The position numbers were made by a program, and so were the translations under genes. Source: Methylobacter sp. (GTDB taxonomy: Bacteria > Pseudomonadota > Gammaproteobacteria > Methylococcales > Methylomonadaceae). Taken from it: DNA of 64,000 nucleotides. The notes beneath the pieces are model-generated. The model was not told the origin of the DNA. It ran no database searches and worked only from the letters and a program-made list of their open reading frames with translations. The DNA lies in contig JAPLRU010000093.1 in the NCBI GenBank assembly GCA_026399025.1, positions 1-64,000 on the forward strand, written 5' to 3'. Positions 1 through 8,707 of the stretch are shown one piece after another. Position 1 is the stretch's first letter; every line of letters begins with the position of its first letter.

Positions 1-101
1 TTAGCGCAGGACAGACGTTTCCGGCATTCCGAGATTCAAAAGCGCCGGAAACGCCCACCCTGACTATCGCCGGGCGGGCTTATTCCGCCCTGCGTCCTAT
101 C

Positions 102-125
102 GTTCCCACGCTCCGGCGTGGGAAC
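102..125. repeat. Single-hairpin palindromic repeat
   Basis: A perfect inverted repeat reads GTTCCCACGC, four-base loop TCCG, GCGTGGGAAC. It is a one-hairpin member of the family found as four-hairpin clusters at 58065-58162 and 61841-61943 and as an interrupted copy at 5743-5985. It lies in the 212-base segment before recQ, where I see no gene. Confidence 0.75.
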
Positions 126-212
126 TATTCGGGGCGGTGGGGTGTTTAGTGCGAGATTTCCTTTCCACCTATTTACCGCGCCGGTTATCGTTTCCAAAAA
201 ACCAAAAACATT

Positions 213-2360
213 ATGACTCACAGCCCCATCGAAATACTCAAAACCGTTTTTGGTTACGATCAATTTAGAGGTCAACAACAGGAAGTTATTGAACAACTGA
301 TAGCCGGGCACGATGCCTTGGTGCTGATGCCGACCGGCGGCGGCAAATCGTTGTGCTACCAAATTCCGGCCTTAATCCGACCCGGCGTCGGCATTGTCAT
401 TTCGCCGCTGATCGCATTAATGCAGGATCAAGTTAACGCCTTGTTGCAATTGGGCGTCAGAGCCGCGTTCCTGAATTCAACCTTGTCGCTTGAACAATCC
501 CGAAAAATCGAGCAGCAGTTGCTGAACGGCGAACTGGATTTACTGTATATCGCACCGGAGCGCTTAACCTCGGCGCGCACCGGCGCGCTGTTCGAACGCA
601 TCAATATTGCGTTGTTCGCGATTGACGAAGCGCATTGCGTTTCCCAATGGGGCCACGACTTTCGGGTCGATTATCTCCAGTTATCGTTGCTGCATGAGCG
701 TTTCCCCAACATTCCCCGCATCGCGCTGACCGCGACCGCCGACGACAAAACCCGCGAAGAAATTAAACTACGCCTGAATCTGGAGCAAGCCCGGCTCTAT
801 CTGAGCGGCTTCGACCGGCCCAATATCCGTTACCGAATCGTACAAAAACAAAACTCCCGCGACCAGTTGATCGATTTTATTCGCGCCGAACATGCCGACG
901 ATGCCGGAATCGTGTATTGCTTGTCGCGTAAAAAAGTCGATGCGACCGCGGAATGGCTCAGAACCAAAGGCATCAACGCCCTGCCCTATCATGCCGGGAT
1001 GGATGCCGGTTTGCGCGCCAAACATCAGCACCGGTTTTTAATGGAAGAAGGCGTGGTGATTGTCGCGACCATCGCTTTCGGCATGGGCATCGACAAGCCC
1101 AACGTCCGCTTTGTCGCGCATTTGGATTTGCCCAAAAGCGTTGAAGCCTATTACCAGGAAACCGGCCGGGCCGGACGCGACGGTTTGCCCGCTAATGCCT
1201 GGATGGCTTACGGTTTGCAGGATGTGATCACCTTACGCAAAATGCTGCAAGATTCCAACGCCGATGAAGCGCATAAGCGCATCGAATACCACAAATTGGA
1301 TGCGATGCTGGCCTTATGCGAGCAGGTTCATTGCCGACGTCAGTCCTTGCTGGGCTACTTCGGCGACCGTCTTGAGCAGCCCTGCGGCAATTGCGACACT
1401 TGTTTGGAGCCGGTTAACACCTGGGACGGCACGTTGGCTGCGCAAAAAGCGCTGTCTTGCATTCATCGCACCCAACAACGCTACGGCGTCGGCTATTTGA
1501 TCGATGTGCTGCGCGGCAAGTCGACCGAGCGGATTTTAAGAGCCACTCATGATCGACTATCGACCTTCGGCATCGGCAACGATATTGACGAACAACAATG
1601 GCATTCGGTGTTCCGGCAGTTGGTCGCGCGAGGACTGGTTGCGGTCGATTTCGACCGTTTCGGCGCGTTGCAATTGACCGAAGCCTGTCGGCCGATTTTA
1701 CGCGGCGAACAGCAATTGATGCTGCGCAAGGACTTGAAGGCCGAAAAAGTTAAAGGCGGTGCCGAACGAAGCCGAAAAACCGGCCGGGAATTTGCAAAAG
1801 CCGACGATACCCTGCTGTGGAATGCGTTGCGCGCCAAACGCAAGATGCTGGCCGATGCCCAAGATGTGCCGCCTTATGTTATTTTTCATGACGCCACCTT
1901 GATGGCGATGCTGGAAGCCAAACCAAGCAATCGCCGCGAAATGAGTTTATTGTCCGGCGTCGGCGAACGCAAATTGGAGCTTTACGCCGATGAATTCTTG
2001 GCCGTCATTAAAGAGTTTGCCGATCTTAGCAATGGGCCGATTGGTCTGTCGGATACGATGGCCGAATCGGTGGCTTTATTCCGCTTGGGTTACAGCGTAA
2101 AGCAGATTGCTCAGCAAAGAGAACTGCAAGAAACCACGATTTACGGCCATTTGGCTCAGTCTCTGGAGCAGGGAATGTTGGTGCTGGCCGATGTGGTTGA
2201 ATTACCTGAGCGGGAAATCAGCCGGATAGAAGAAGCAATAATGAATCTGCCCGAAGACCAAAAGAACGCGCTTAAACCGGTTTACGAGTTGTTTGACGGG
2301 CAATACAGTTACGGCATTTTGCGCTGCGTCAGGGCCGCGTTGCAGCACAAAACGGGGTGA
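213..2360 (+). CDS. recQ: ATP-dependent DNA helicase RecQ
   Basis: 3'-5' superfamily 2 DNA helicase acting in recombination repair and restart of stalled forks. The 715-residue protein carries a Walker A motif TGGGKS at 41-46, a DEAH box at 138-141 and the [10 protein letters not shown] helicase motif VI near 315-324. Four zinc-ligand cysteines (374, 391, 394, 397) match the RecQ-Ct zinc module. A winged-helix region and an HRDC domain (about 535-605) follow. The last 100 residues hold a helix-turn-helix-like stretch, which makes the protein roughly 100 residues longer than the E. coli enzyme. The ATG at 213 gives a normal N-terminus. The gene stands alone and is followed by a long hairpin repeat that may end transcription. 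Confidence 0.97.
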   Translation: MTHSPIEILKTVFGYDQFRGQQQEVIEQLIAGHDALVLMPTGGGKSLCYQIPALIRPGVGIVISPLIALMQDQVNALLQLGVRAAFLNSTLSLEQSRKIEQQLLNGELDLLYIAPERLTSARTGALFERINIALFAIDEAHCVSQWGHDFRVDYLQLSLLHERFPNIPRIALTATADDKTREEIKLRLNLEQARLYLSGFDRPNIRYRIVQKQNSRDQLIDFIRAEHADDAGIVYCLSRKKVDATAEWLRTKGINALPYHAGMDAGLRAKHQHRFLMEEGVVIVATIAFGMGIDKPNVRFVAHLDLPKSVEAYYQETGRAGRDGLPANAWMAYGLQDVITLRKMLQDSNADEAHKRIEYHKLDAMLALCEQVHCRRQSLLGYFGDRLEQPCGNCDTCLEPVNTWDGTLAAQKALSCIHRTQQRYGVGYLIDVLRGKSTERILRATHDRLSTFGIGNDIDEQQWHSVFRQLVARGLVAVDFDRFGALQLTEACRPILRGEQQLMLRKDLKAEKVKGGAERSRKTGREFAKADDTLLWNALRAKRKMLADAQDVPPYVIFHDATLMAMLEAKPSNRREMSLLSGVGERKLELYADEFLAVIKEFADLSNGPIGLSDTMAESVALFRLGYSVKQIAQQRELQETTIYGHLAQSLEQGMLVLADVVELPEREISRIEEAIMNLPEDQKNALKPVYELFDGQYSYGILRCVRAALQHKTG

Positions 2361-2398
2361 TCGTTGCCCCACACTCCGGTCGTAATGATAAAGTTTTT

Positions 2399-2480
2399 TC
2401 ACCACGAAGACACGAAGAGCACGAAGGACATGAAGTTTTATTCCTTCGTGCTCTTCGTGCTCTTCGTGTCTTCGTGGTGA
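2399..2480. repeat. Core-only copy of dispersed inverted repeat; possible terminator
   Basis: A long imperfect inverted repeat starts TCACCACGAAGACACGAAG and ends CTTCGTGTCTTCGTGGTGA, with internal runs of the CACGAAG unit. It matches the central hairpin of the MITE-like elements at 5757-5921 and 29670-29845 but lacks their outer terminal repeats. It fills most of the gap between recQ and the next gene and could form a strong transcript hairpin. Confidence 0.75.
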
Positions 2481-2525
2481 GTTTTTTTAATTTTGGTAGC
2501 TGAGTAGTTACTAATTTTGTGACTC

Positions 2526-3212
2526 ATGAAATTTTCGATCATCATCCCAACCTTGCATGAAGAAAAAACCATTATCTCGTGCCTGCTTCCCTTGCAGCCG
2601 TTACGGGATAAGTGCGAAATCATCATTGTCAACGCCGCCGAACAACCGATGGTTAATGGCCCTCACGCCCATTTGGCCGACCAAATCATAAGCTCGGCCA
2701 AAGGCCGCGCCCGGCAAATGAACACCGGCGCCAATCATGCGTCAGGAGATATTTTGATCTTCCTGCACGCCGACACCTATCTGCCCGAACATGCCTTGCA
2801 GCTAATCGAGCAACATCTCGGCAACAAGCACTGGGGCCGTTTCGACATTCAATTAAGCGGCGACCATTTCATGTTTAAAATAATCGCAGGGATGATGAAC
2901 CGGCGTTCCCGTCTGACCGGCATTGCCACCGGCGACCAAGCTATTTTCGTCACCCAGGCGGCCTTTGAAAAAGCCGGACGCTATCCCGACATCGCCTTAA
3001 TGGAAGACATCGCCTTGAGCAAGGCGCTGCAAAAAATCGGCCCGCCGCTTTGTCTTAACGCCAAAGTCACCAGTTCCGGTCGAAGGTGGCAGCGCTACGG
3101 CGTGTACAGGACTATACTGCTGATGTGGAGTTTGCGCCTGCGTTACTTGTGCGGCGCGGACCCGGAACTCTTGTCCGAACTTTATGCCAGGGGGCAATTT
3201 TGGAAACCGTAA
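2526..3212 (+). CDS. Glycosyltransferase, TIGR04283 family
   Basis: Family 2-like glycosyltransferase of 228 residues. The N-terminus has the GT-A nucleotide-binding strand (FSIIIPTLHEE) and a metal-binding-like HAD triplet in the segment LIFLHADTYLP near 78-88. A GDQAIFV segment and an MEDIALSKAL segment follow, both typical of the 'rSAM/selenodomain-associated transferase 2' family. Family knowledge: these proteins usually sit beside TIGR04282 transferases, as here, where one lies 0.8 kb downstream. The true acceptor sugar or lipid is unknown. The 3' end overlaps the start of the next gene, so the three genes 2526-4620 probably form one operon. Confidence 0.85.
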   Translation: MKFSIIIPTLHEEKTIISCLLPLQPLRDKCEIIIVNAAEQPMVNGPHAHLADQIISSAKGRARQMNTGANHASGDILIFLHADTYLPEHALQLIEQHLGNKHWGRFDIQLSGDHFMFKIIAGMMNRRSRLTGIATGDQAIFVTQAAFEKAGRYPDIALMEDIALSKALQKIGPPLCLNAKVTSSGRRWQRYGVYRTILLMWSLRLRYLCGADPELLSELYARGQFWKP

Positions 3213-3991
3213 TCCGTTTATCCGCCGCATTAGGCATTTTCTGCATCATGATTGGCTGGGAGTATGTCAGCCCCCGAAGAATTCCACACCTCAGCCGTAA
3301 ACAACGCTGGCCGGTTAATTTGGGACTGGCCGCATTCAACATCGCAATCATGCGTTTAAGTCTGGGCGGCATCGCCTACCTGAGCGCGGTCAATGCCGCA
3401 AACCAAGGTTACGGTTTGTTAAACCAATGGCCCGTCCCCGAATGGCTGTCGATTATCGTGACTTTGCTGATTCTTGACTTTGCCATTTACGGCCAGCATA
3501 TCGTTTCGCACAAATGGCCGCTGCTGTGGCGTTTACATCAAGTGCATCATACCGATTTGGAATTCGACGCCACCACTGCGCTGCGTTTTCATCCTCTGGA
3601 GATCATGATTTCGATGCTGTACAAAGTGCTGTGCGTTGTTTTAATCGGCGCGAATCCGTGGGCGGTCATTATTTTTGAAATTATCCTGAACGGCGCCGCA
3701 ACCTTTAACCACAGCAATATCAATATCCCGCCGACACTCGATAAAAAGCTGCGTTGGTTGATTATTACGCCGGATATGCACCGCATTCATCACTCGACTT
3801 TAACCGCCGAAACCGACAGCAATTACGGCTTTTCCATTTCCTGCTGGGACAGGTTGTGCGGAACCTATACGGCCAACCCCAAACAGCCGCAAACGACGAT
3901 GGCTATCGGGTTAGAGCCGTTCCGCGAGGCGCATGAACTAGGCTTTTTACGATTATTGCTGCTGCCTTTTCAAGCCTTGCGCAGACGATGA
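3200..3991 (+). CDS. Sterol desaturase / fatty acid hydroxylase superfamily protein
   Basis: Integral membrane di-iron oxygenase-like protein of about 264 residues. Three histidine clusters are visible in order: HIVSH, HQVHH and HRIHH. They match the HX3H, HX2HH, HX2HH metal-ligand pattern of the superfamily, with hydrophobic helices between them. I chose the TTG at 3200 because AGGGGG lies about six bases upstream and this start overlaps the end of the glycosyltransferase gene by 13 bases. An upstream in-frame ATG at 3086 would lie deep inside that gene. The substrate cannot be read from sequence. Its position between two transferases suggests lipid or glycolipid modification. Confidence 0.85.
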   Translation: METVIRLSAALGIFCIMIGWEYVSPRRIPHLSRKQRWPVNLGLAAFNIAIMRLSLGGIAYLSAVNAANQGYGLLNQWPVPEWLSIIVTLLILDFAIYGQHIVSHKWPLLWRLHQVHHTDLEFDATTALRFHPLEIMISMLYKVLCVVLIGANPWAVIIFEIILNGAATFNHSNINIPPTLDKKLRWLIITPDMHRIHHSTLTAETDSNYGFSISCWDRLCGTYTANPKQPQTTMAIGLEPFREAHELGFLRLLLLPFQALRRR

Positions 3992-4620
3992 CTTACCAAT
4001 ACCCCGACGCTGTGCTGATGATTTTCTGCAAAGCCCCGGTTCCGGGCCAAGTTAAAACCCGTTTGATCCCGGCATTAAGCGCCGAACAAGCCGCCGAACT
4101 GCATATCGAACTCAGCATAAAAACCCTGCAACGCGCGACCCGAAGTAATTTATGCCCGGTGCAACTGTGGTGCTCCCCCAGCATCGACCATGCTTTCTTT
4201 GCCGAATCGGCCGCAACCTATCCGCTAAGACTAAAGCAACAACAAGGCGCCGATTTAGGCGAACGCATGCATCATGCTTTTTGCTCGGCGCTTGCCGATT
4301 ACGCTCACGCCTTGTTAATGGGTTGCGATTGCCCGTCACTCACGGAACAGGATTTGGAAGAGGCTTTAACCGTTTTGAATCAACATAATGACATCGTGCT
4401 GGCTCCGGCTGAAGACGGCGGTTACGTGTTGATCGGCCTCAATCGACCTCGCCCGGAACTTTTCGATAGCATGACTTGGGGCACGGAGCGCGTGCTGGAT
4501 GAAACCCGCGGCCGTATCGAACGCTGTAAACTGCGTCATCACGAACTGAACGCGCAGTGGGATTTGGATACGCCGCAGGATTTGCAGCGGTATCGGAGCG
4601 CCGTATCGATTCAGATTTGA
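3988..4620 (+). CDS. Glycosyltransferase, TIGR04282 (DUF2064) family
   Basis: Cytosolic nucleotidyl/glycosyl transferase-like protein of 210 residues. It shows the family signature near the N-terminus (FCKAPVPGQVKTRL), a central MGCDCPSL acidic metal site and an APAEDGGYVLIGL segment. Family knowledge: members are named 'arsenosugar biosynthesis-associated' or 'rSAM/selenodomain-associated transferase 1' and frequently pair with TIGR04283 transferases. The start ATG overlaps the preceding stop as ATGA, so translation is coupled. No arsenic gene is nearby, so a role in arsenosugar synthesis is not supported here. Confidence 0.88.
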   Translation: MTYQYPDAVLMIFCKAPVPGQVKTRLIPALSAEQAAELHIELSIKTLQRATRSNLCPVQLWCSPSIDHAFFAESAATYPLRLKQQQGADLGERMHHAFCSALADYAHALLMGCDCPSLTEQDLEEALTVLNQHNDIVLAPAEDGGYVLIGLNRPRPELFDSMTWGTERVLDETRGRIERCKLRHHELNAQWDLDTPQDLQRYRSAVSIQI

Positions 4621-4798
4621 CCCGGCAGGTTTATTGACAGTATCCGGATGATATTTTCCGCTTCGATCAATTTCCGCCGCTCGCGCCTGTCTGCTTTAGG
4701 GTCATGAATAAGTTCGTCAATGCGTCGATTTCAGCCGGTCAAATAGGTTTTTTATAGCGGGCTCCTGTATTACATAGCTATCCGGCAACTAAGTTCAA

Positions 4799-4804
4799 TA
4801 TAAT
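4799..4804 (+). promoter_or_regulatory. Possible -10 box of the hemerythrin gene
   Basis: A perfect TATAAT hexamer lies 70 bases before the start codon at 4874. No convincing -35 element is visible at normal spacing, so this is a weak call. Confidence 0.25.
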
Positions 4805-4873
4805 GGGGCTGAGCTTCATACCCGGAAGTATCGAAATTGTATTTAAAAAATCAAACGAGTTGGAAGTATTGAC

Positions 4874-5653
4874 ATGAATTTAGATAGCGCATTGCAAAAA
4901 CACGCCGAATGGAAAACCAAATTCAGGACTGCAATATCAAACAAAGAAATGCTGGATGATTTAACCATAGCCAAAGACAATTGTTGCGAACTTGGAAAAT
5001 GGCTGTATGGAGAAAGTGAAGCTCTATATGGCATGTTGGAGAGTCATAAAAATTGCAAAGCAAAACACAAAATATTTCATATGGAGGCCGGCAAGATTGC
5101 CACAGCTATCAATCTAAAAAAATATACTGAAGCAGAGGCGATGCTCGGTACAAACACACCCTATAACAAAGCGTCCAATGAGACCGGAATTGCAATCGTA
5201 CAATTAAAAAAAGAAGTCGATACTAATGCCGCGCAACAGCCGAAAAGCGAAGCATTTTTCGATTGGAGCGATGAACTGAGTGTAGGCAATCAATTCATCG
5301 ACAATGATCATAAAAAACTCATCAAAATGATCAATAATTTCCATAATGCAATGCAGGAAGGAAGAGGAAAAGAAGTGATCAGTAAGGTGCTCAACAACCT
5401 TTTTATCTATACAAGCGAACATTTTAAAAGGGAAGAAGACGAAATGTTGCGGATTAAATATGCACTGTTCGAAGACCACCGGAGAAAACACCAACAATTG
5501 ATAAGCCAAGTAGAAAACTTGCAGACAGATTTAGATAACGGAAAAATAATGCTGACGACAAAAGTGTCGGATTTTCTGAAAGATTGGTTATATAGCCATA
5601 TTTTGCAGACTGATAAATTATTAGCGGCGGCCATTAGTAAAGCTAAGTCATAG
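4874..5653 (+). CDS. Bacteriohemerythrin with N-terminal CZB zinc-sensor domain
   Basis: A 259-residue soluble protein with two modules. Residues 1-90 resemble a chemoreceptor zinc-binding (CZB) domain, with candidate ligands His10, Cys38 (in CELGKWL) and the HxxFH pair His65/His69. From about 131 on it is a hemerythrin, with the DNDH, HxxxE (HFKRE), HxxxH (HRRKH) and HxxxxD (HILQTD) ligands that bind the oxygen-carrying di-iron centre. No membrane or methyl-accepting segment is present. Known hemerythrins in methanotrophs deliver or sense oxygen. The CZB unit suggests that zinc or redox state modulates this one, which is inference. The gene is more AT-rich than its neighbours. Confidence 0.88.
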   Translation: MNLDSALQKHAEWKTKFRTAISNKEMLDDLTIAKDNCCELGKWLYGESEALYGMLESHKNCKAKHKIFHMEAGKIATAINLKKYTEAEAMLGTNTPYNKASNETGIAIVQLKKEVDTNAAQQPKSEAFFDWSDELSVGNQFIDNDHKKLIKMINNFHNAMQEGRGKEVISKVLNNLFIYTSEHFKREEDEMLRIKYALFEDHRRKHQQLISQVENLQTDLDNGKIMLTTKVSDFLKDWLYSHILQTDKLLAAAISKAKS

Positions 5654-5742
5654 ACTTTCTGATCTTACAGCGTTTTCAAGTTAAATGAGTTATAGAGCCT
5701 GGAATTAATATAGCTGCGTAAAGTCTGGATGGGCTCGCTATC

Positions 5743-5985
5743 GTTCCCATGCTCCGGAGACTGTGAAAGTATTATCAAAATCAGTTTAAAAACCTATTCA
5801 CCACGAAGACACGAAGTTCACGAAGAAAAAATAATTGATTAAACTCAACGCATTAAAAACTTCGTGTCCTTCGTGGTGAAGGCTTTTGCTTTTGTTCTAA
5901 AACGAATACTTTCACAGTCTCTCGAATACCGGAATACCGCTCTAGCGGTACGGGACGCAGGAGCGTCCCTCACGGCATTCCCACG
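5743..5985. repeat. Hairpin-cluster repeat interrupted by a MITE-like element
   Basis: The left piece (5743-5756) is half of a GTTCCCATGC hairpin, cut at its loop by the element at 5757-5921. To the right follow two perfect hairpins, TACCGC-TCTA-GCGGTA (5935-5950) and GGGACGC-AGGA-GCGTCCC (5952-5969), then ATTCCCACGCG. The order matches the four-hairpin clusters elsewhere in the window. Confidence 0.65.
5757..5921. mobile_element. MITE-like element, copy 1 (165 bp)
   Basis: A non-coding element bounded by perfect 17-bp terminal inverted repeats GAGACTGTGAAAGTATT. Inside is a second, larger inverted repeat (TTCACCACGAAG... / ...CTTCGTGGTGAA). The copy at 29670-29845 has the same layout in the opposite orientation. 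It carries no transposase, so movement would need one supplied in trans. Confidence 0.8.
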
Positions 5986-6005
5986 CGAAAATCTATAACT
6001 GCACG

Positions 6006-6158
6006 TCACTTAGTCGTTTGAAACTCGCTCAACAACTTCCCATAACCGGCGGCTTCCATTTCTTCTACCGGAATAAAGCGCAATGCAGCCGAGTTAAGGC
6101 AATATCGGAGTCCTGTTGGTTTTGGCCCGTCATTGAAGACATGACCCAAATGGGAATC
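6006..6158 (-). pseudogene. Remnant of msrB, C-terminal 50 codons
   Basis: The minus strand encodes [20 protein letters not shown] followed by a short tail rich in Glu and Gly, ending at a TGA at 6006-6008. This is the C-terminal part of peptide-methionine (R)-S-oxide reductase MsrB, including the catalytic-cysteine segment RYCxNSAALRF. Just upstream the frame hits a stop and the similarity ends, so the N-terminal two thirds are gone. The remnant borders the repeat cluster at 5743-5985. Confidence 0.8.
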
Positions 6159-6260
6159 GCTACATTAACAGACCTAAAGCAAATAAGAGCCGCACAACCA
6201 AAGGCGATTGCTGAAGCGTAAACAGCAAAGCCATTCAACATTAAGGCAGACTATTCTTCA

Positions 6261-7025
6261 ATGACATTACTCGATTTCTCGCTTTATCAAACGCTGTTTA
6301 TTGCTCTGGTGTTCGTCTGGACCGGCTTTGTGCGAACCGGGCTTGGTTTTGGCGGCGCCGCGTTAGGCTTACCTCTGCTGTTATTTATCCACAACAATCC
6401 ACTGTTATGGTTGCCTATCATCGGCGTGCATTTATTGTTTTTCTCCGGCTTAACCTTGCTTAACCGCTTGCATAACGTCGACTGGCAGTATTTGCGGCAG
6501 TCTTCGATTTACATTATCCCGGCCGCCATCATAGGTGTTTTCGGCTTGTTGAATTTGCCGGTTTTATGGCTGAACAGCTTTATCTATTCGATCACCTTGT
6601 TTTACGGTTTCATCTGGCTACTCAACCGAGGCATAACAAGCCAACATGTCTGGGCGGATAGAGGGCTTTTAATTTTAGGCGGCTACATTGCAGGGATTTC
6701 CTTGACCGGCGCACCCTTGATGGTCGCCGTCTATATGCGTAATGTCAGTCACTATAAATTGCGCGACACCTTGTTTGTCTTATGGTTCATCTTGGTCAGC
6801 ATCAAAATGACCACGTTCATTACCTTATCCGTTGATTTGCATTTTCTAACGGCGCTGACGCTTTTACCCGTTGCCGCGATAGGACACGTGCTGGGTTTGA
6901 AGGCCCATAACGCTATGATGCGTAATGATTTGATATTTAAACGCTGGATTGGCGGCGGTCTGGTTGCGGTGAGCCTGTTCGGATTATCGCAGTTATACAG
7001 TCAATTTGTTCAGGCCTTTTTATAA
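6261..7025 (+). CDS. TauE/SafE family permease (sulfite exporter family)
   Basis: A 254-residue inner membrane protein with about eight hydrophobic helices. It shows the two half-repeat signatures of the family: a Gly-rich GFGGAALGLPLLL near residue 30 and GYIAGISLTGAPLM near 140. Family members export sulfite, sulfonates or other organic anions. Substrate specificity is not readable. It lies between the msrB remnant and the aldolase gene without obvious coupling to either. Confidence 0.85.
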   Translation: MTLLDFSLYQTLFIALVFVWTGFVRTGLGFGGAALGLPLLLFIHNNPLLWLPIIGVHLLFFSGLTLLNRLHNVDWQYLRQSSIYIIPAAIIGVFGLLNLPVLWLNSFIYSITLFYGFIWLLNRGITSQHVWADRGLLILGGYIAGISLTGAPLMVAVYMRNVSHYKLRDTLFVLWFILVSIKMTTFITLSVDLHFLTALTLLPVAAIGHVLGLKAHNAMMRNDLIFKRWIGGGLVAVSLFGLSQLYSQFVQAFL

Positions 7026-7230
7026 ACCCGGATGACAAAGCCGACTATCGATTCTTCCGGGTCTGGCGCATTCAGGCCAATGACATTACTATGCCGCACC
7101 GCGGTGTTTTTATGCCGCTCGGTTTGATTGTAACCACGCCGTTTTTCTATCACGTCATACGCAGGACATGGCAATAGCCTCCGGCGATAGATAAAACCTA
7201 ACAATAACATTCAATTAAGGAGCGCCGATC

Positions 7231-8238
7231 ATGGCTTTAGTGTCATTACGACAAGTTTTGGATTACGCCGCGGAGCACGGCTTTGCCGTTCCCGCCTTCA
7301 ACGTCAGCAACATGGAGCAGGTTCAAGCCATTATGCAGGCGGCGAATGTCTGCGACAGCCCGGTCATTATGCAAGGCTCGGCCGGAGCGAACCGCTATGC
7401 CGGCGAAGTATTTTTACGCCACTTGATTCTGGCCGCCGTTGAACAATATCCGCATATTCCGGTGGTCATGCACCGGGATCATGCGCCCACACCCGACATT
7501 TGCGCCCAAGCCATTCAATCCGGCTTCAGTTCGGTGATGATGGACGGCTCACTGCTGGAAGATATGAAAACGCCCGCCGGTTTTGACTATAACGTGGCCG
7601 TTACCCGCACCGTAGTTAAAATGGCTCATGCCTGCGGCGTCTCGGTTGAAGGCGAAATCGGTTGCCTGGGGTCATTGGAAGATAAACAAGACGACCACAG
7701 CCGCTTATTGACCGATCCGGATGAAGCGGTTGAATTCGTCAAGCAAACCCAAATCGATGCCCTAGCGGTCGCCATCGGCACCAGTCACGGCGCTTATAAA
7801 TTCAGCAAACCGCCCACCGGCGAAGTGTTGGTCATCAGCCGCTTGAAAACCTTGCAGCAACGCCTGCCGAATACCCATTTTGTTATGCACGGCTCCAGTT
7901 CGGTGCCGCAAGACTGGCTGGAAATTATCAACGAATACGGCGGCGATATTCCTGAAACCTATGGCGTTCCGGTGGCTGAAATCGTCGAAGGGATTCAATA
8001 CGGCGTCCGTAAAGTCAATATCGATACCGACTTACGCATGGCTTCTACCGGCGCTATTCGCCGCTATGTGGCCCAACCCGAAAACGCATCGGATTTGGAC
8101 GCGCGCAAGATTTACCAAGCCGCCAGGGACGCGATGCAAGCGCTGTGTCAGGCGCGCTACGAAGCCTTTGGCTGTGCCGGACACGCCGGTAAAATTAAAG
8201 CCGTTCCATTGGGCGAAATGGCTAGGCGTTATCGATAA
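7231..8238 (+). CDS. fba: Class II fructose-1,6-bisphosphate aldolase (CbbA/Fba type)
   Basis: A zinc-dependent aldolase of 335 residues that splits or forms fructose (and often sedoheptulose) bisphosphate in glycolysis, the Calvin cycle or the ribulose monophosphate cycle. Visible motifs are the VMHRDHAPT metal site (most relatives have HQDHG), the VEGEIG segment, [11 protein letters not shown] with the second zinc histidine, VMHGSSSV, and [14 protein letters not shown] near the C-terminus. AAGGAG lies 7-8 bases before the ATG. It is transcribed alone. Its 3' end overlaps in antisense the open frame of the decayed parE gene. Confidence 0.93.
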   Translation: MALVSLRQVLDYAAEHGFAVPAFNVSNMEQVQAIMQAANVCDSPVIMQGSAGANRYAGEVFLRHLILAAVEQYPHIPVVMHRDHAPTPDICAQAIQSGFSSVMMDGSLLEDMKTPAGFDYNVAVTRTVVKMAHACGVSVEGEIGCLGSLEDKQDDHSRLLTDPDEAVEFVKQTQIDALAVAIGTSHGAYKFSKPPTGEVLVISRLKTLQQRLPNTHFVMHGSSSVPQDWLEIINEYGGDIPETYGVPVAEIVEGIQYGVRKVNIDTDLRMASTGAIRRYVAQPENASDLDARKIYQAARDAMQALCQARYEAFGCAGHAGKIKAVPLGEMARRYR

Positions 8239-8469
8239 GATAAGAATCGAGCTGCAATGCCTAGCAGTCCCGCAGACGCTACGCCTATAGCCTTTTCGGA
8301 TAGGGTCTACAGCCTGAAATAAATACGGATTATCTGCTATTTGTCTAAAATGGCTGAATAATCCGTCATAATATAAATCCGCTTGAGCTTCCCCAAATTC
8401 TTTAACGCCATACCGATAGATACGCCGCAAATCCTCCTTGGCATCTGCGGTTAATTTATAGTTCCCCAT
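8032..8469 (-). pseudogene. parE: ParE/RelE-family toxin, C-terminus lost
   Basis: The first 67 residues are a good RelE/ParE toxin (KLTADAKEDLRRIYRYG, then a helix pair and the GYRRSVCG strand). After about 8268 the expected last strands (YYR...IxxILGRQ) are missing, and the frame simply runs on through the spacer and antisense into the aldolase gene until 8032. I infer that the 3' end was deleted when the aldolase junction formed, leaving a probably inactive toxin. The start overlaps the antitoxin gene by 14 bases, the usual TA arrangement. Confidence 0.7.
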
Positions 8470-8707
8470 TACGCTTCAGCTCTTCCTTAAATTCCGCTTT
8501 TATTTCTTCAGCGGTTTGAGTTATGAGTCCGCTATTTTCTGACTTAATCAACCTGGCGCGGATCATTTCTATTTCTTTTTGATTTGCCCTTGCCCTGCGT
8601 ATCAGGTCATTTACGATTTCGCTTTTGCTGCTGTATTCTTGGCTTTCAATCAACGAATTCAACCAATTATCGTTTGGTGCGGTTAAAGAAATACTTTGCC
8701 TTGTCAT
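8456..8707 (-). CDS. parD: ParD-family antitoxin (CC2985-like)
   Basis: An 83-residue ribbon-helix-helix DNA-binding antitoxin. The N-terminal strand RQSISLTAPNDNWLNSLI and the helix SKSEIVNDLIRRAR are typical of ParD. The acidic, helical C-terminal tail normally wraps the toxin. It is the first gene of the parDE pair and would repress its own promoter. It remains intact although the partner toxin has lost its end. Confidence 0.85.
   Translation of the reverse strand: MTRQSISLTAPNDNWLNSLIESQEYSSKSEIVNDLIRRARANQKEIEMIRARLIKSENSGLITQTAEEIKAEFKEELKRNGEL

Noticed and set aside
2399..2480. The CACGAAG runs as a CRISPR-like array
   Set aside because: The units are 7-15 bases, form an inverted repeat and have no regular spacers.
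8239..8290. A plus-strand frame continuing past the aldolase stop
   Set aside because: It runs in another frame through the aldolase gene and the spacer without recognisable protein; it is a shadow.
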